64,000 nucleotides of DNA, from the NCBI GenBank assembly GCA_016707075.1, contig JADJII010000013.1, positions 1-64,000 of the forward strand. The letters are read 5' to 3'. Positions 55,217-63,520 of the stretch are shown here, piece after piece. Made by a program: the position numbers and the translations under genes. Below the pieces are notes generated by a model. It was not told where the DNA came from. It saw only the letters and a program-made list of their open reading frames with translations, and ran no database searches. The DNA is from Egaibacter danicus (GTDB lineage Bacteria > Pseudomonadota > Gammaproteobacteria > Burkholderiales > Burkholderiaceae_C). Each line of letters begins with the position of its first letter. Position 1 is the first letter of the stretch.

Positions 55217-56826
55217 TGCATCAAAAAATCCTGATCCTCGACTTCGGCTCCCAAGTCACCCAGCTCATTGCCCGCCGCGTGCGCGAGGCACACGTATTTT
55301 GCGAAGTGCATCCGTGCGATGTGACGGATGACTGGGTACATGCCTATGCCAAAGACGGCACGCTCAAGGGTGTGATCCTGTCGGGCAGCCATGCCAGCGT
55401 CTATGAAGACACCACGGACAAGGCTCCAAAAGCCATCTTTGAGCTGGGGATGCCGGTCCTGGGCATTTGTTATGGCATGCAGACCATGGCGCATCAGCTG
55501 GGCGGCATCGTACAGGGGGGGCACAAGCGTGAGTTCGGTCATGCAGATGTGCGCGCCCATGGCCACACGCAATTGCTGGACGGCATTCAGGACTACGCCA
55601 CTCCCATGGGCCATGGCATGTTGCAGGTGTGGATGAGCCACGGCGACAAGGTCACCGAGCTGCCACCGGGATTCAAGTTGATGGCCAGCACCGACAGCTG
55701 CCCGATTGCCGGCATGGCCGATGAAGAGCGCCGGTTTTATGGTGTGCAGTTTCACCCTGAAGTGACGCATACGAAGCGTGGTGCAGCCATTCTGGAACGC
55801 TTTGTGCTCGATATTTGTGGCGCACGGCCAGACTGGATCATGCGTGACCATATTTCGGAGGCTGTGGAGGCGATTCGCAAGCAGGTAGGCACCGAAGAGG
55901 TGATTCTGGGGCTGTCGGGCGGCGTGGACTCGTCTGTGGCAGCCGCACTGATTCACCGCGCGATTGGGGACCAGCTCACCTGCGTGTTTGTTGATCATGG
56001 CCTGCTGCGTCAGCATGAAGGCGACATGGTGATGGACATGTTTGTCGGGAAGCTGCACGCCAAAGTGATTCGCGTGGATGCCGAAGCGCAGTTCCTTGGG
56101 CACCTCAAGGGCGTGAGCGATCCCGAAGCCAAGCGCAAGATCATCGGGCGCGAGTTTGTTGAAGTGTTCAAGGCGGAGGCTGCCAAGCTCAAGAATGACC
56201 AGTCGCGTCACGTAGCGTGGCTTGCGCAGGGCACCATTTACCCGGACGTGATCGAGTCTGGCGGCGCCAAGAGTAAAAAAGCGGTCACCATCAAGAGTCA
56301 CCACAACGTGGGTGGGTTGCCCGAACAATTGGGCCTGAAGCTGCTGGAGCCGCTGCGCGACCTGTTCAAGGACGAAGTGCGTGAACTGGGTGTTGCGCTG
56401 GGTCTGCCGCACGACATGGTGTACCGCCACCCGTTCCCCGGGCCAGGCCTGGGCGTTCGCATTCTGGGCGAAGTGAAGAAGGAATACGCCGATCTGCTGC
56501 GCCGCGCTGACGCCATCTTCATCGAAGAACTGCGCAATTTCAGGGATGACGATACCGGCAAGAACTGGTACGAGCTGACCAGCCAGGCTTTCACCGTGTT
56601 TCTGCCGGTCAAAAGCGTGGGCGTGATGGGCGATGGCCGTACCTACGACTATGTTGTGGCCCTGCGCGCCGTGCAGACCAGTGATTTCATGACCGCTGAC
56701 TGGGCCGAACTCCCGTACGCTTTGCTCAAGAAGGTGTCGAGTCGCATCATCAATGAAGTACGCGGAATTAACCGCGTGACCTACGACGTCAGCAGTAAAC
56801 CACCCGCGACGATTGAGTGGGAGTAG
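55216..56826 (+). CDS. guaA: GMP synthase (glutamine-hydrolysing)
   Basis: 536 residues: glutaminase domain with Cys in GICYGMQTMA and His-Glu in QFHPEVTHT, ATP pyrophosphatase P-loop LSGGVDSSVAA (about 235), and the C-terminal dimerisation domain ending RVTYDVSSKPPATIEWE. ATG 55216 overlaps the last base of the guaB stop (TGATG). The end marks the left border of an AT-rich insertion. Confidence 0.96.
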   Translation: MHQKILILDFGSQVTQLIARRVREAHVFCEVHPCDVTDDWVHAYAKDGTLKGVILSGSHASVYEDTTDKAPKAIFELGMPVLGICYGMQTMAHQLGGIVQGGHKREFGHADVRAHGHTQLLDGIQDYATPMGHGMLQVWMSHGDKVTELPPGFKLMASTDSCPIAGMADEERRFYGVQFHPEVTHTKRGAAILERFVLDICGARPDWIMRDHISEAVEAIRKQVGTEEVILGLSGGVDSSVAAALIHRAIGDQLTCVFVDHGLLRQHEGDMVMDMFVGKLHAKVIRVDAEAQFLGHLKGVSDPEAKRKIIGREFVEVFKAEAAKLKNDQSRHVAWLAQGTIYPDVIESGGAKSKKAVTIKSHHNVGGLPEQLGLKLLEPLRDLFKDEVRELGVALGLPHDMVYRHPFPGPGLGVRILGEVKKEYADLLRRADAIFIEELRNFRDDDTGKNWYELTSQAFTVFLPVKSVGVMGDGRTYDYVVALRAVQTSDFMTADWAELPYALLKKVSSRIINEVRGINRVTYDVSSKPPATIEWE

Positions 56827-57071
56827 TTTTTATAATCAAAATTATTGATTTATAACAATAATTTAGTTTCGCAAAACTTTCACAAATCAAATAAGTGATT
56901 GATTTATTAGGTGCTGGAATTAAAGTTACACGTAAGGCTACACATAACTGTAGCTATTCAATTTCGTAGGTAACTTCAGTCCCATATGCCGCTCGAAAAA
57001 ACCTTCACCCAAAGACGGCGAAATTCCAATATGTGACGAAGCCTTAATTTATACGAAGGCGAGTATTGGCC
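56827..57071. other. AT-rich non-coding stretch after guaA
   Basis: A sharp drop in GC begins right after the guaA stop. No convincing open frame or RNA is visible. The part from about 57030 may hold more degraded transposase sequence continuing into the IS remnant. Confidence 0.6.
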
Positions 57072-57281
57072 AATGAATGCCTGAACGAGCACTGGTTTAC
57101 AAGCTTGCAGCACGCCCGTTTGGTGGTTGAAGCATGGCGAAGGGAATACAACGAGGAGCGTCTTAAGAGATCTCTCGGCGAATTAACCCCGATGGCCTAT
57201 ACCAGAACACTTATCCAAAAGTAGTTAAAGTAACCCCGGACTCCAAAGCCTAGTGCTACTGAAAACGGAGGGACGTCGGAA
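57072..57281 (+). mobile_element. IS3-family remnant (end of orfB and right end)
   Basis: 57072-57224 reads NECLNEHWFTSLQHARLVVE, AWRREYNEERLKRSLGELTP, MAYTRTLIQK then stop: the C-terminus of an IS3-family OrfB (IS51/IS401-like). The sequence that follows (GTGCTACTGAAAACGGAGGG, up to about 57281) has the look of an IS end. The rest of the element is missing. It overlaps the 3' end of the epimerase gene. Confidence 0.75.
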
Positions 57282-58291
57282 TCTTCATTTCCTTGATTAC
57301 ATCATCTATCGAGTAAGGCAATGGTCTTGTAAATTTAAAATTGAGGTATGTTTCAATTTTATTTGTTGTGTAATTTGTTCTAAAAGCAAATGTAGCGAAA
57401 AGTGGAATGTGAATAAACCTTCCAATAATTAATTTGATTATATACAAAGGGATTTGTATTAATTTATAAGGGATGCGTAACGGTAGAATTTTTACGTTTA
57501 ATATTGATGATATTTGAAAAATTAAGGCTTCCCAACTGCAGTCATTACTTAGGTTAAATATTTCATTCCTACTTTTTGGATTGCTAGCTATCACTAGCAT
57601 TGCGTTAACAACATCATCAACGTGTACATATGTAGCAATGGCATCTTTTTTCCCAATTAAAAAGAAATGTCCTGAATTAACCAATTTTATTAATTTACGG
57701 ATGGATTGATTTGTCATTGATGCACCAATGACATTTGTTGGCCTAAGAATAGTATAGGTCATTATTTTATCAATAGCTGAAGCAATAACTAATTCATCAG
57801 ATTCAGTTTTTGTTCTTTCGTACTCATTGATTGGGTTTGTCTCACTTGACTCAGTAATAACTCTTTTAGTTTGAATATTATTTTTAGATGGTGGACCATA
57901 AGCGCCGCAAGAGCTTAGCTGAACCCAGTGAATCACTTTTTGATACTGCAGATTCTTCGTGTACTGAGTTAATTAATTTTTTGGTTCCATTGATATGTAG
58001 CAATCTCATTTGTGCTTCGTTGCTTACTTCTCCTGCGCAATGAAATAAAATATCACAATCTTTTATAAAGTTTGTTAATGATAAATTTGGATCGGTTAAG
58101 TCACCAATAAATATTTCACTATTGTTAGAAAAGTTGCTATCTTTTTTCCTCGTCAATATTTTCACACGACATCTTGTTTTTGAAAGTTCTTCAATTAATT
58201 TCTTTCCTATAAAACCATTCCCACCAGTTACACAGATTATTTTTTCATTAAAATCAAAGTGGGCGAGCGTATTTTTTACTGATTCAGTCAT
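57256..58291 (-). pseudogene. NAD-dependent epimerase/dehydratase (extended SDR), frameshifted and 3' altered
   Basis: UDP-sugar epimerase-like protein in very AT-rich DNA unlike its neighbours, so probably acquired. Dinucleotide site CVTGGNGFIGKKLIEEL near the N-terminus (ATG 58291) and active-site Tyr-x3-Lys in YERTKTESDEL. Two frames join at the T5 run 57937-57941: with one base fewer the protein reads AVSKVIHWVQLSSCGAYGPP. The last residues (PTSLRFQ) are encoded by the end of the IS remnant, so the natural C-terminus has been lost. Such enzymes act in LPS or polysaccharide sugar synthesis; no sugar genes are nearby to narrow it. Confidence 0.8.
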
Positions 58292-58464
58292 TATTAATTC
58301 ACTTTTTATTAATTCAGGAATAATTTGAATTTTTGTTAAGGAGAGTAATGCATAAATTTTATGCTGCATGCTGTGATATGTCACGTCTATGCGTGATTGA
58401 AAACGCCATGGCGGTGCTGCGATCTGCTGGCAAAATGGCCGGAAACCGTTTCACCCAAATCACG

Positions 58465-59091
58465 ATGTACCTCCCGCCACAATTCAACGCGAAGGAGCAG
58501 GCGCATGTCTGGGAGTTGATCCGCACCTACCCGTTCGCGTCGTTGATCTCCAATGACGACGAAGGGCTGCCTTTTGTCACCCACTTGCCCCTGCATCTGG
58601 AAGTGCAGGGTGGCGAAACGGTGCTGCTGGGCCATGTGGCCAAGCCCAATCCACACTGGCGATACCTGCAGGCGCGACCTACGGCTGTGGTCACCTTCAT
58701 GGGCCCTCACGCTTACATGTCGCCCAAGGTTTATCCGGACCTGGTACGTGTGCCCACCTGGAACTATCTGGCCGTGCATTGCACCGTGCAGGTCACACTG
58801 ATCGATGACCCACTGGCCAAGGACCGCCTGCTCAAAAAGCTGATTGGCGACCATGACCCTGCCTACGCGCCACAGTGGATGGGGCTGGGCACCGACTACC
58901 AGCACAAGATGCTGGCGGGCATCGTCGCGTTTGAATTGCGTGTGACCAACCTGCAATGCAAGCTCAAGCTCAACCAGCATCGCCCGGAAGCCCATGCCCG
59001 GATGCGCGAGGCCTATGCGGCAGGTGATGACAACGAGCAGGCGCTGGGCCGGTGGATGGACAAACTCGGCATGAATGCCGCCAGGGAGTGA
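58465..59091 (+). CDS. FMN-binding PaiB-family protein
   Basis: 208 residues from ATG 58465 (MYLPPQFNAKEQAHVWELIR). Split-barrel FMN-binding fold; VTHLPLHLE, VAKPNPHW and VPTWNYLAVH are PaiB-type motifs. B. subtilis PaiB was named a negative regulator of sporulation and protease genes; the biochemical role is unclear. The switch from AT-rich to normal GC occurs at about 58375, so the 5' region may have lost its original promoter to the insertion. Confidence 0.87.
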   Translation: MYLPPQFNAKEQAHVWELIRTYPFASLISNDDEGLPFVTHLPLHLEVQGGETVLLGHVAKPNPHWRYLQARPTAVVTFMGPHAYMSPKVYPDLVRVPTWNYLAVHCTVQVTLIDDPLAKDRLLKKLIGDHDPAYAPQWMGLGTDYQHKMLAGIVAFELRVTNLQCKLKLNQHRPEAHARMREAYAAGDDNEQALGRWMDKLGMNAARE

Positions 59092-59095
59092 TGCC

Positions 59096-59323
59096 ATGCG
59101 GGTCGTGTTTGGTGTTTTGAGTCTTCTGCTGGTTGTGGCGGTGATTGGCTTGCTGGCAAAGAAGCAGATGAAATCTGTCACCGAAATACAGGTGCCCGCG
59201 CTTCCAGCCAGCGCGGCCGCCGGTGGCAACGTGCAACAGCAGTCGCAGCAAATACAGCAGCAATTCAAGGCCGCTGCCGAGGCAGCGGTGCAACAGGCAC
59301 GCCCCATGCCGGATGACAAGTAG
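59096..59323 (+). CDS. Small membrane-anchored hypothetical protein
   Basis: 75 residues from ATG 59096. One N-terminal TM helix (VVFGVLSLLLVVAVIGLLA), then a Gln/Ala-rich tail (NVQQQSQQIQQQFKAAAEAA). Probably anchored in the inner membrane with the tail on one side. No family recognised. It begins 4 bp after the paiB-like stop and precedes tadA by 69 bp. Confidence 0.65.
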   Translation: MRVVFGVLSLLLVVAVIGLLAKKQMKSVTEIQVPALPASAAAGGNVQQQSQQIQQQFKAAAEAAVQQARPMPDDK

Positions 59324-59392
59324 CAATGCATGAAGAAAATAGCACGTTTACCCCCGAAAACAGTGCGTGACATGCTCTTTTTTTTGTAGCAA

Positions 59393-60781
59393 ATGAACGA
59401 CGCAGACTTCATGGCCGCTGCGCTGGCGCAGGCACAGGACGCGGCCGATGCGGGCGAAGTGCCGGTAGGCGCGGTGGTTGTCAAAGATGGCCTGGTCATC
59501 GCCGCCGGCCGCAACGGGCCCATTGACCGACACGACCCCACCGCACATGCCGAGATTGTGGCGCTGCGGGCTGCCGCGCATGTACTGGGCAATTACCGGC
59601 TGGAGGGCTGCGAGTTGTTCGTCACCCTGGAGCCCTGCGCCATGTGCAGCGGCGCCATGCTCCACTCGCGGCTCAGCCGCGTCGTCTACGGCGCTGCCGA
59701 GCCCAGAACCGGCGCTGCAGGCTCGGTCATCAACCTGTTTGAGAACCGGCAGCTGAATCATCAAACGCAGGTGCAGGGTGGGGTGCTGAGGGTCGAATGC
59801 GCGGCGTTGATGCACGAGTTCTTCCGGAGCAGGCGCGATGAGGCTCGCCAAACCAGCTCACCGCTGCGCGAGGACGCCGTACGCACACCGGATGAGCGCT
59901 TTGCGGACTTGCCGGGGTACCCCTGGGAACCGCATTTCATCAGCGACCTGCCCAGCCTGGCGGGTCTGCGCCTGCACTACCTGGACGAAGGCCCGAGTGA
60001 CCCGACCTCGAACGCGTCTTTGACATGGCTGTGCCTGCACGGTAACCCGGCCTGGAGCTACCTGTATCGCAAGATGATCCCGGTCTTCCTGGCGGCAGGT
60101 CATCGGGTGGTGGCGCCTGACCTGATTGGCTTTGGCAAGAGCGACAAACCCAAGAAAGACAAGGCACACCATTTCAACTGGCATCGCCAGGTTCTCCTTG
60201 AACTGGTGGAGCACCTGAATCTCCGCAACGTCGTGCTGGTGGTGCAGGACTGGGGTGGATTGCTGGGTTTGACGCTGCCGATGGCCTCGCCTGAGCGCTA
60301 CTGCGGCCTGCTCATCATGAACACCACACTGGGCACGGGCGACGTACCCTTGTCCCCAGGATTCCTGAGCTGGCGTGAGATGTGCGCAAAACACCCGGAA
60401 TTTGATGTGGCACGTCTTTTTGCCCGAGGGAACCCGCATTTGAGCGATCAGGAATGTGCTGCCTACAACGCCCCGTTCCCTGACCGCGGTCACCGCGCAG
60501 CTCTGCGCGCTTTTCCAGCCATGGTGCCCGAGTTTCCCGATTCCGAGGGTGCCGACCTGTCCCGTGCGGCCCGCTCGTTCTGGACTGATCGCTGGCAGGG
60601 CCAGACCCTGATGGCCGTCGGCGTTCTGGACCCGGTGCTGGGCATGCCAGTGATGCAAAACCTGCGACAGCTGATCCGGGGTTGCCCGCCACCCATGGAG
60701 TTGCCTCAGGCCGGTCATTTTGTGCAGGAGCACGGCGAGTCGATTGCCCAAGCCGCGGTCGCGCATTTCAGGCCCGCATAA
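59393..60781 (+). CDS. tadA: Fusion of tRNA adenosine-34 deaminase TadA and haloalkane dehalogenase
   Basis: 462 residues, one uninterrupted frame. TadA part about 1-160: zinc and catalytic residues H52-A-E54 and P81-C82-A-M-C85, making inosine 34 in tRNA-Arg. Dehalogenase part about 163-462, alpha/beta-hydrolase of the DhlA type: nucleophile D286 followed by halide-binding W287 (VVQDWGGLLG), second halide Trp W327, acid D413 (VLDPVLG) and base H442 (AGHFVQE). Its N-terminus RTPDERFADLPGYPW is the usual DhlA start, directly joined to the TadA tail without a stop or good start codon. All catalytic residues seem intact. Whether it is cleaved or works as one protein is unknown. Confidence 0.88.
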   Translation: MNDADFMAAALAQAQDAADAGEVPVGAVVVKDGLVIAAGRNGPIDRHDPTAHAEIVALRAAAHVLGNYRLEGCELFVTLEPCAMCSGAMLHSRLSRVVYGAAEPRTGAAGSVINLFENRQLNHQTQVQGGVLRVECAALMHEFFRSRRDEARQTSSPLREDAVRTPDERFADLPGYPWEPHFISDLPSLAGLRLHYLDEGPSDPTSNASLTWLCLHGNPAWSYLYRKMIPVFLAAGHRVVAPDLIGFGKSDKPKKDKAHHFNWHRQVLLELVEHLNLRNVVLVVQDWGGLLGLTLPMASPERYCGLLIMNTTLGTGDVPLSPGFLSWREMCAKHPEFDVARLFARGNPHLSDQECAAYNAPFPDRGHRAALRAFPAMVPEFPDSEGADLSRAARSFWTDRWQGQTLMAVGVLDPVLGMPVMQNLRQLIRGCPPPMELPQAGHFVQEHGESIAQAAVAHFRPA

Positions 60782-60841
60782 TGCGTTGGCCACATATCCC
60801 CCAACCAATATCCAGCCCCGTTACGTTTCCCAAAGTCCGCT

Positions 60842-61841
60842 GTGCAAAAAAAACATATCTACATCTATTCACCTTCCGGTGCCGTAAGAGACAAGGCCGC
60901 CTTCAAAAGGGGCATTGCCCGGCTGAAAACACTGGGCCATGAGGTCGAGGTGGATCAGGACGCACTGGCCAGCCACATGCGCTTTGCCGGTGACGATGAA
61001 ACCCGGCTTGCAGCCATTCATCGGGCCGCTGCCAGCGGCGCAGACGTGGCGCTGATTTCACGGGGTGGTTATGGGCTCACGCGTATCCTGGGAGGCATCA
61101 ACTACAAAGCGGTAGCCAAAGCCATCGACAACGGCATGCTGTTTGTCGGGATCAGCGACTTCACTGCCTTTTCGCTGGCGGTGCTCGCCAGGACTGGCAA
61201 AGTCACCTGGGCCGGCCCGGGGTTGTGCGAAGGCTTTGGTGTGGGTGGCAAACCTGATGACGCCGATGGCCATGGACACGGAGAAGATGTTGTACCGGAC
61301 GACATCATGGAGGACTGCTTCAATGACCTGATCACGGGTCAGGGGGAAGGCGCCGGCTGGCGGCAAAACCGTGAACCCACCATAAACGCTATGAATTCAG
61401 TAGCTGCTCACGCATACGCCAAGAAGGTCGAAGCCACTTTTCGCATAAAAAAGCAACACTTTCTGGGGTGGCAACCTGTCGATTTTAAGTTCGCTGGTCG
61501 GCACACCTTATTTGCCGACCGTCAAGGGCGGCGTGCTGTTTCTGGAAGATGTGGCCGAGCACCCCTATCGCGTGGAGCGCATGCTGACGCAGCTTCTGCA
61601 TTCCGGCGTGCTGGCCAGGCAGAAAGCGATCATTCTGGGTCAGTTCACTGAATACAAACTGGTGCCACACGACAAGGGCTTCAAGCTGCAAACGGTGGTG
61701 GACTGGCTGCGCAGCCAGATCAGGATTCCTGTGTTGACCAACCTGCCATATGGTCACGTTGCCACCAAAGTGATGCTACCCATCGGGGCGACGGTCGAAC
61801 TGGCTGTAGAGGGGAGAGACGCCCTGCTGTTCTGGGGCTAG
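60842..61841 (+). pseudogene. ldcA: Muramoyltetrapeptide (L,D-) carboxypeptidase LdcA, frame broken by or near an inserted repeat
   Basis: S66 serine peptidase that trims murein tetrapeptides in cell-wall recycling. GTG 60842 opens KKHIYIYSPSGAVRDKAAFK. SRGGYGLTRIL and the catalytic Ser region GISDFTAFSLAVLARTG are in the first frame; the second frame carries WGGNLSILSSLVGTPYLP and the Glu-x-x-x-x-x-His-type EDVAEHPYRVERML. The frame moves +1 near the A6 run 61447-61452, directly after a dispersed repeat in the interdomain linker. It may be inactivated by that insertion, or one A may be a base-calling excess. Last bases read GRDALLFWG, the normal end. Confidence 0.85.
61388..61444 (-). repeat. 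Dispersed palindrome-ended repeat, copy 11 (inside ldcA)
   Basis: Opposite orientation. 17-nt GCTATGAATTCAGTAGC (61388-61404), TGCTCACGCATACGCCAAG, then a diverged tail GTCGAAGCC. It fills the linker between the two LdcA domains, immediately before the frameshift. Confidence 0.8.
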
Positions 61842-61857
61842 GCAGGAGAAGCGTAAT

Positions 61858-62196
61858 TCAGAACACGCTGGAACGGGTATCCAGACTGCGCGGTAACAGG
61901 CCCCGGAATTTGGGCGAAAAGCTTTCGACTTTCTGCCGGGCCACGCGCTCACCCTGCATGGCCGACAGTGCAGCCATGATGTCGGCCCGCAGGTACCAAA
62001 GATCCTGAACGTCCTTGGCATAGCGGACCTTACGCTCGGTCATGGGAAAAGCCTCACAACCGGAATGACCCAGACAATCCAGCATAGCGAGCCGAATTTC
62101 CTCAGTTCGCTCAAGGATGGATGCACCTTCCTCACGATGACTCCCACCAAGGAAGTGGTTCACGTTATGGAAGATATTTGCAGGTGTCCAACGCAT
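61858..62196 (-). CDS. Hypothetical protein
   Basis: 112 residues from ATG 62196 (MRWTPANIFHNVNHFLGGSH). Helical and soluble-looking; AKDVQDLWYLRADIMAALSA and HSGCEAFPMTERKVRYA stand out. No signal peptide or TM helix. I do not recognise a family. It is convergent with ldcA (16 bp apart). Coding is supported by an unbroken frame and ordinary GC and codon use. Confidence 0.6.
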   Translation of the reverse strand: MRWTPANIFHNVNHFLGGSHREEGASILERTEEIRLAMLDCLGHSGCEAFPMTERKVRYAKDVQDLWYLRADIMAALSAMQGERVARQKVESFSPKFRGLLPRSLDTRSSVF

Positions 62197-62510
62197 ACGG
62201 TTTGTATCAAAACCCAATTTGTGTGATATTTATCGCGAGATTACACGCGGACTTTCCTAGACGCAAGGGGGCCCACCCCCTAAACTGTAAAGAATAAACA
62301 ACAATTAAATCAGTTACTTGCCTGACTCTCATAAAGTTCTACCTGACAAAGGCGCGAGAAGTTGACTTGGCGCCCTGCGAGTCTTACCGAATTGACAGGG
62401 ACGACACCTGATGGCAAGCCCCAAGGCCGAACAAATTTGCAATTCATCAGTGTTCACAAGAGCAGGGCTATGCCCTAAACTCGAAGACAACTTAAGGAAG
62501 AGTTCAGGGA
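62197..62510. other. 314-bp intergenic region
   Basis: No open frame or RNA seen. The left part (62280-62330) is AT-rich and could hold divergent promoters for the hypothetical gene and the cyclase gene. A GC palindrome GGGGGCCCACCCCC lies at about 62268-62281. AAGGAAGAGTTCAGGGA just before 62511 provides the cyclase ribosome site. Confidence 0.5.
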
Positions 62511-63425
62511 ATGAGTGTCCGCACGACAGTTGTATTCACGGATCTGATTGGTAGTACCGGCGTCTTTGAAGCGGTTGGAAACCTCAAGGCGACCGAGGTC
62601 GTGACACGTTTGACAGGGTGGATTGGTGAAGTTTGTGTCGCCTATGGTGGCCGCGTGGTCAAGACCATGGGTGACGGCGTGCTGGCGGTATTTCCTGAAG
62701 GCCCCGAGGCTATCGAGGCCGTTGTCGAGATGCAGCGCAGCCACCAGAAGAACATGCTGCACATGCCGCCCAACCTGCAGATGCCCATTCGCATCGGGGT
62801 CGCCAGTGGCGACGTCGAAATCGTTGCAGGTGATTGTTTTGGCGATGCCGTCAATGTCGCTGCCCGTCTGAGCGACCTCACGGGGCCTCACCAGATATGG
62901 GCCAACGCAGAGAGTCTGGTGCATGTCAATCTGCGGGATGGTATCCGCATGCGATCACTGGGGCCCATCACCATCCGCGGCCGCGCCGAGCCCTGTCTGG
63001 CCTACCAGGTTGAGTGGAAAGAGGGGGAATCAACCGAATTCCTGACCATGCAGGCTGCGCTGGACTCACGGGTTGGCGAGCCACCGTCCGACGTGCTGGG
63101 TGGACAGATCGAGCTCACCTGGCTGGATTCCACCAAAGTCTTCAAGTCTTTCGAGATGCCGGTCCATATTGGCCGGGTTCGGGAGGTTGAGTTTCTGGTC
63201 AACGACCCGCGTGTTTCCCGCACCCATGCCCGCATTGATTGGCGTAACGGTAGTGTGATGCTGGTTGATGTCAGCACCTACGGCGTGTGGGTCCGCTTTG
63301 CGGGTGCCACCTCCGACCTGATCCTGCGGCGCGAAGAATGCGTGTTGCATGGCCGTGGCGAGATTGCGCTGGGCGCCTCGTTCAGCGACCTGAGCGTGCC
63401 GACAGTTGCTTTCTCCGTCACCTGA
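62511..63425 (+). CDS. Class III adenylate/guanylate cyclase with C-terminal FHA domain
   Basis: 304 residues, no TM helix. Cyclase domain about 3-165: metal-binding aspartates D11 (VVFTDLIGST) and D55 (KTMGDGVLAVF), and the transition-state region GDAVNVAARLSDL. FHA domain about 205-300: MPVHIGRVREVEFLVNDPRV, SRTHARIDW and DVSTYGVWVRF. FHA binds phosphothreonine, so activity or location may follow a Ser/Thr kinase, as in cyanobacterial and beta/gammaproteobacterial analogues. Cyclic AMP is more likely than cyclic GMP but I cannot decide it by eye. It is the last gene before the dif-like site. Confidence 0.88.
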   Translation: MSVRTTVVFTDLIGSTGVFEAVGNLKATEVVTRLTGWIGEVCVAYGGRVVKTMGDGVLAVFPEGPEAIEAVVEMQRSHQKNMLHMPPNLQMPIRIGVASGDVEIVAGDCFGDAVNVAARLSDLTGPHQIWANAESLVHVNLRDGIRMRSLGPITIRGRAEPCLAYQVEWKEGESTEFLTMQAALDSRVGEPPSDVLGGQIELTWLDSTKVFKSFEMPVHIGRVREVEFLVNDPRVSRTHARIDWRNGSVMLVDVSTYGVWVRFAGATSDLILRREECVLHGRGEIALGASFSDLSVPTVAFSVT

Positions 63426-63492
63426 GCCAGCTCATCCATTCATTGAGAAGAGTGGGTGTTCGATTTATTTGGTGTACAGACTTATATTTTAA

Positions 63493-63520
63493 TATTAACA
63501 TAATATACATCGTATAAAGC
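63493..63520 (-). other. dif-like XerCD site
   Basis: On the minus strand the 28 bp read as an 11-bp XerC-side arm GCTTTATACGA, 6-bp centre TGTATA, and 11-bp XerD-side arm TTATGTTAATA. Centre and the first nine arm bases (TTATGTTAA) match the E. coli dif sequence; the XerC-side arm matches poorly. It lies in a short AT-rich gap directly ahead of an XafT-like gene. It may be an attachment junction of an integrated element or the chromosomal dif itself. Confidence 0.6.

Noticed and set aside
56827..58375. An O-antigen or capsule gene cluster
   Set aside because: Only one broken sugar-epimerase gene is present, with no glycosyltransferases or export genes.
6063..61444. The recurring repeats as a CRISPR array
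   Set aside because: Copies are scattered over 55 kb, vary in sequence, lie in both orientations and are not separated by regular spacers.
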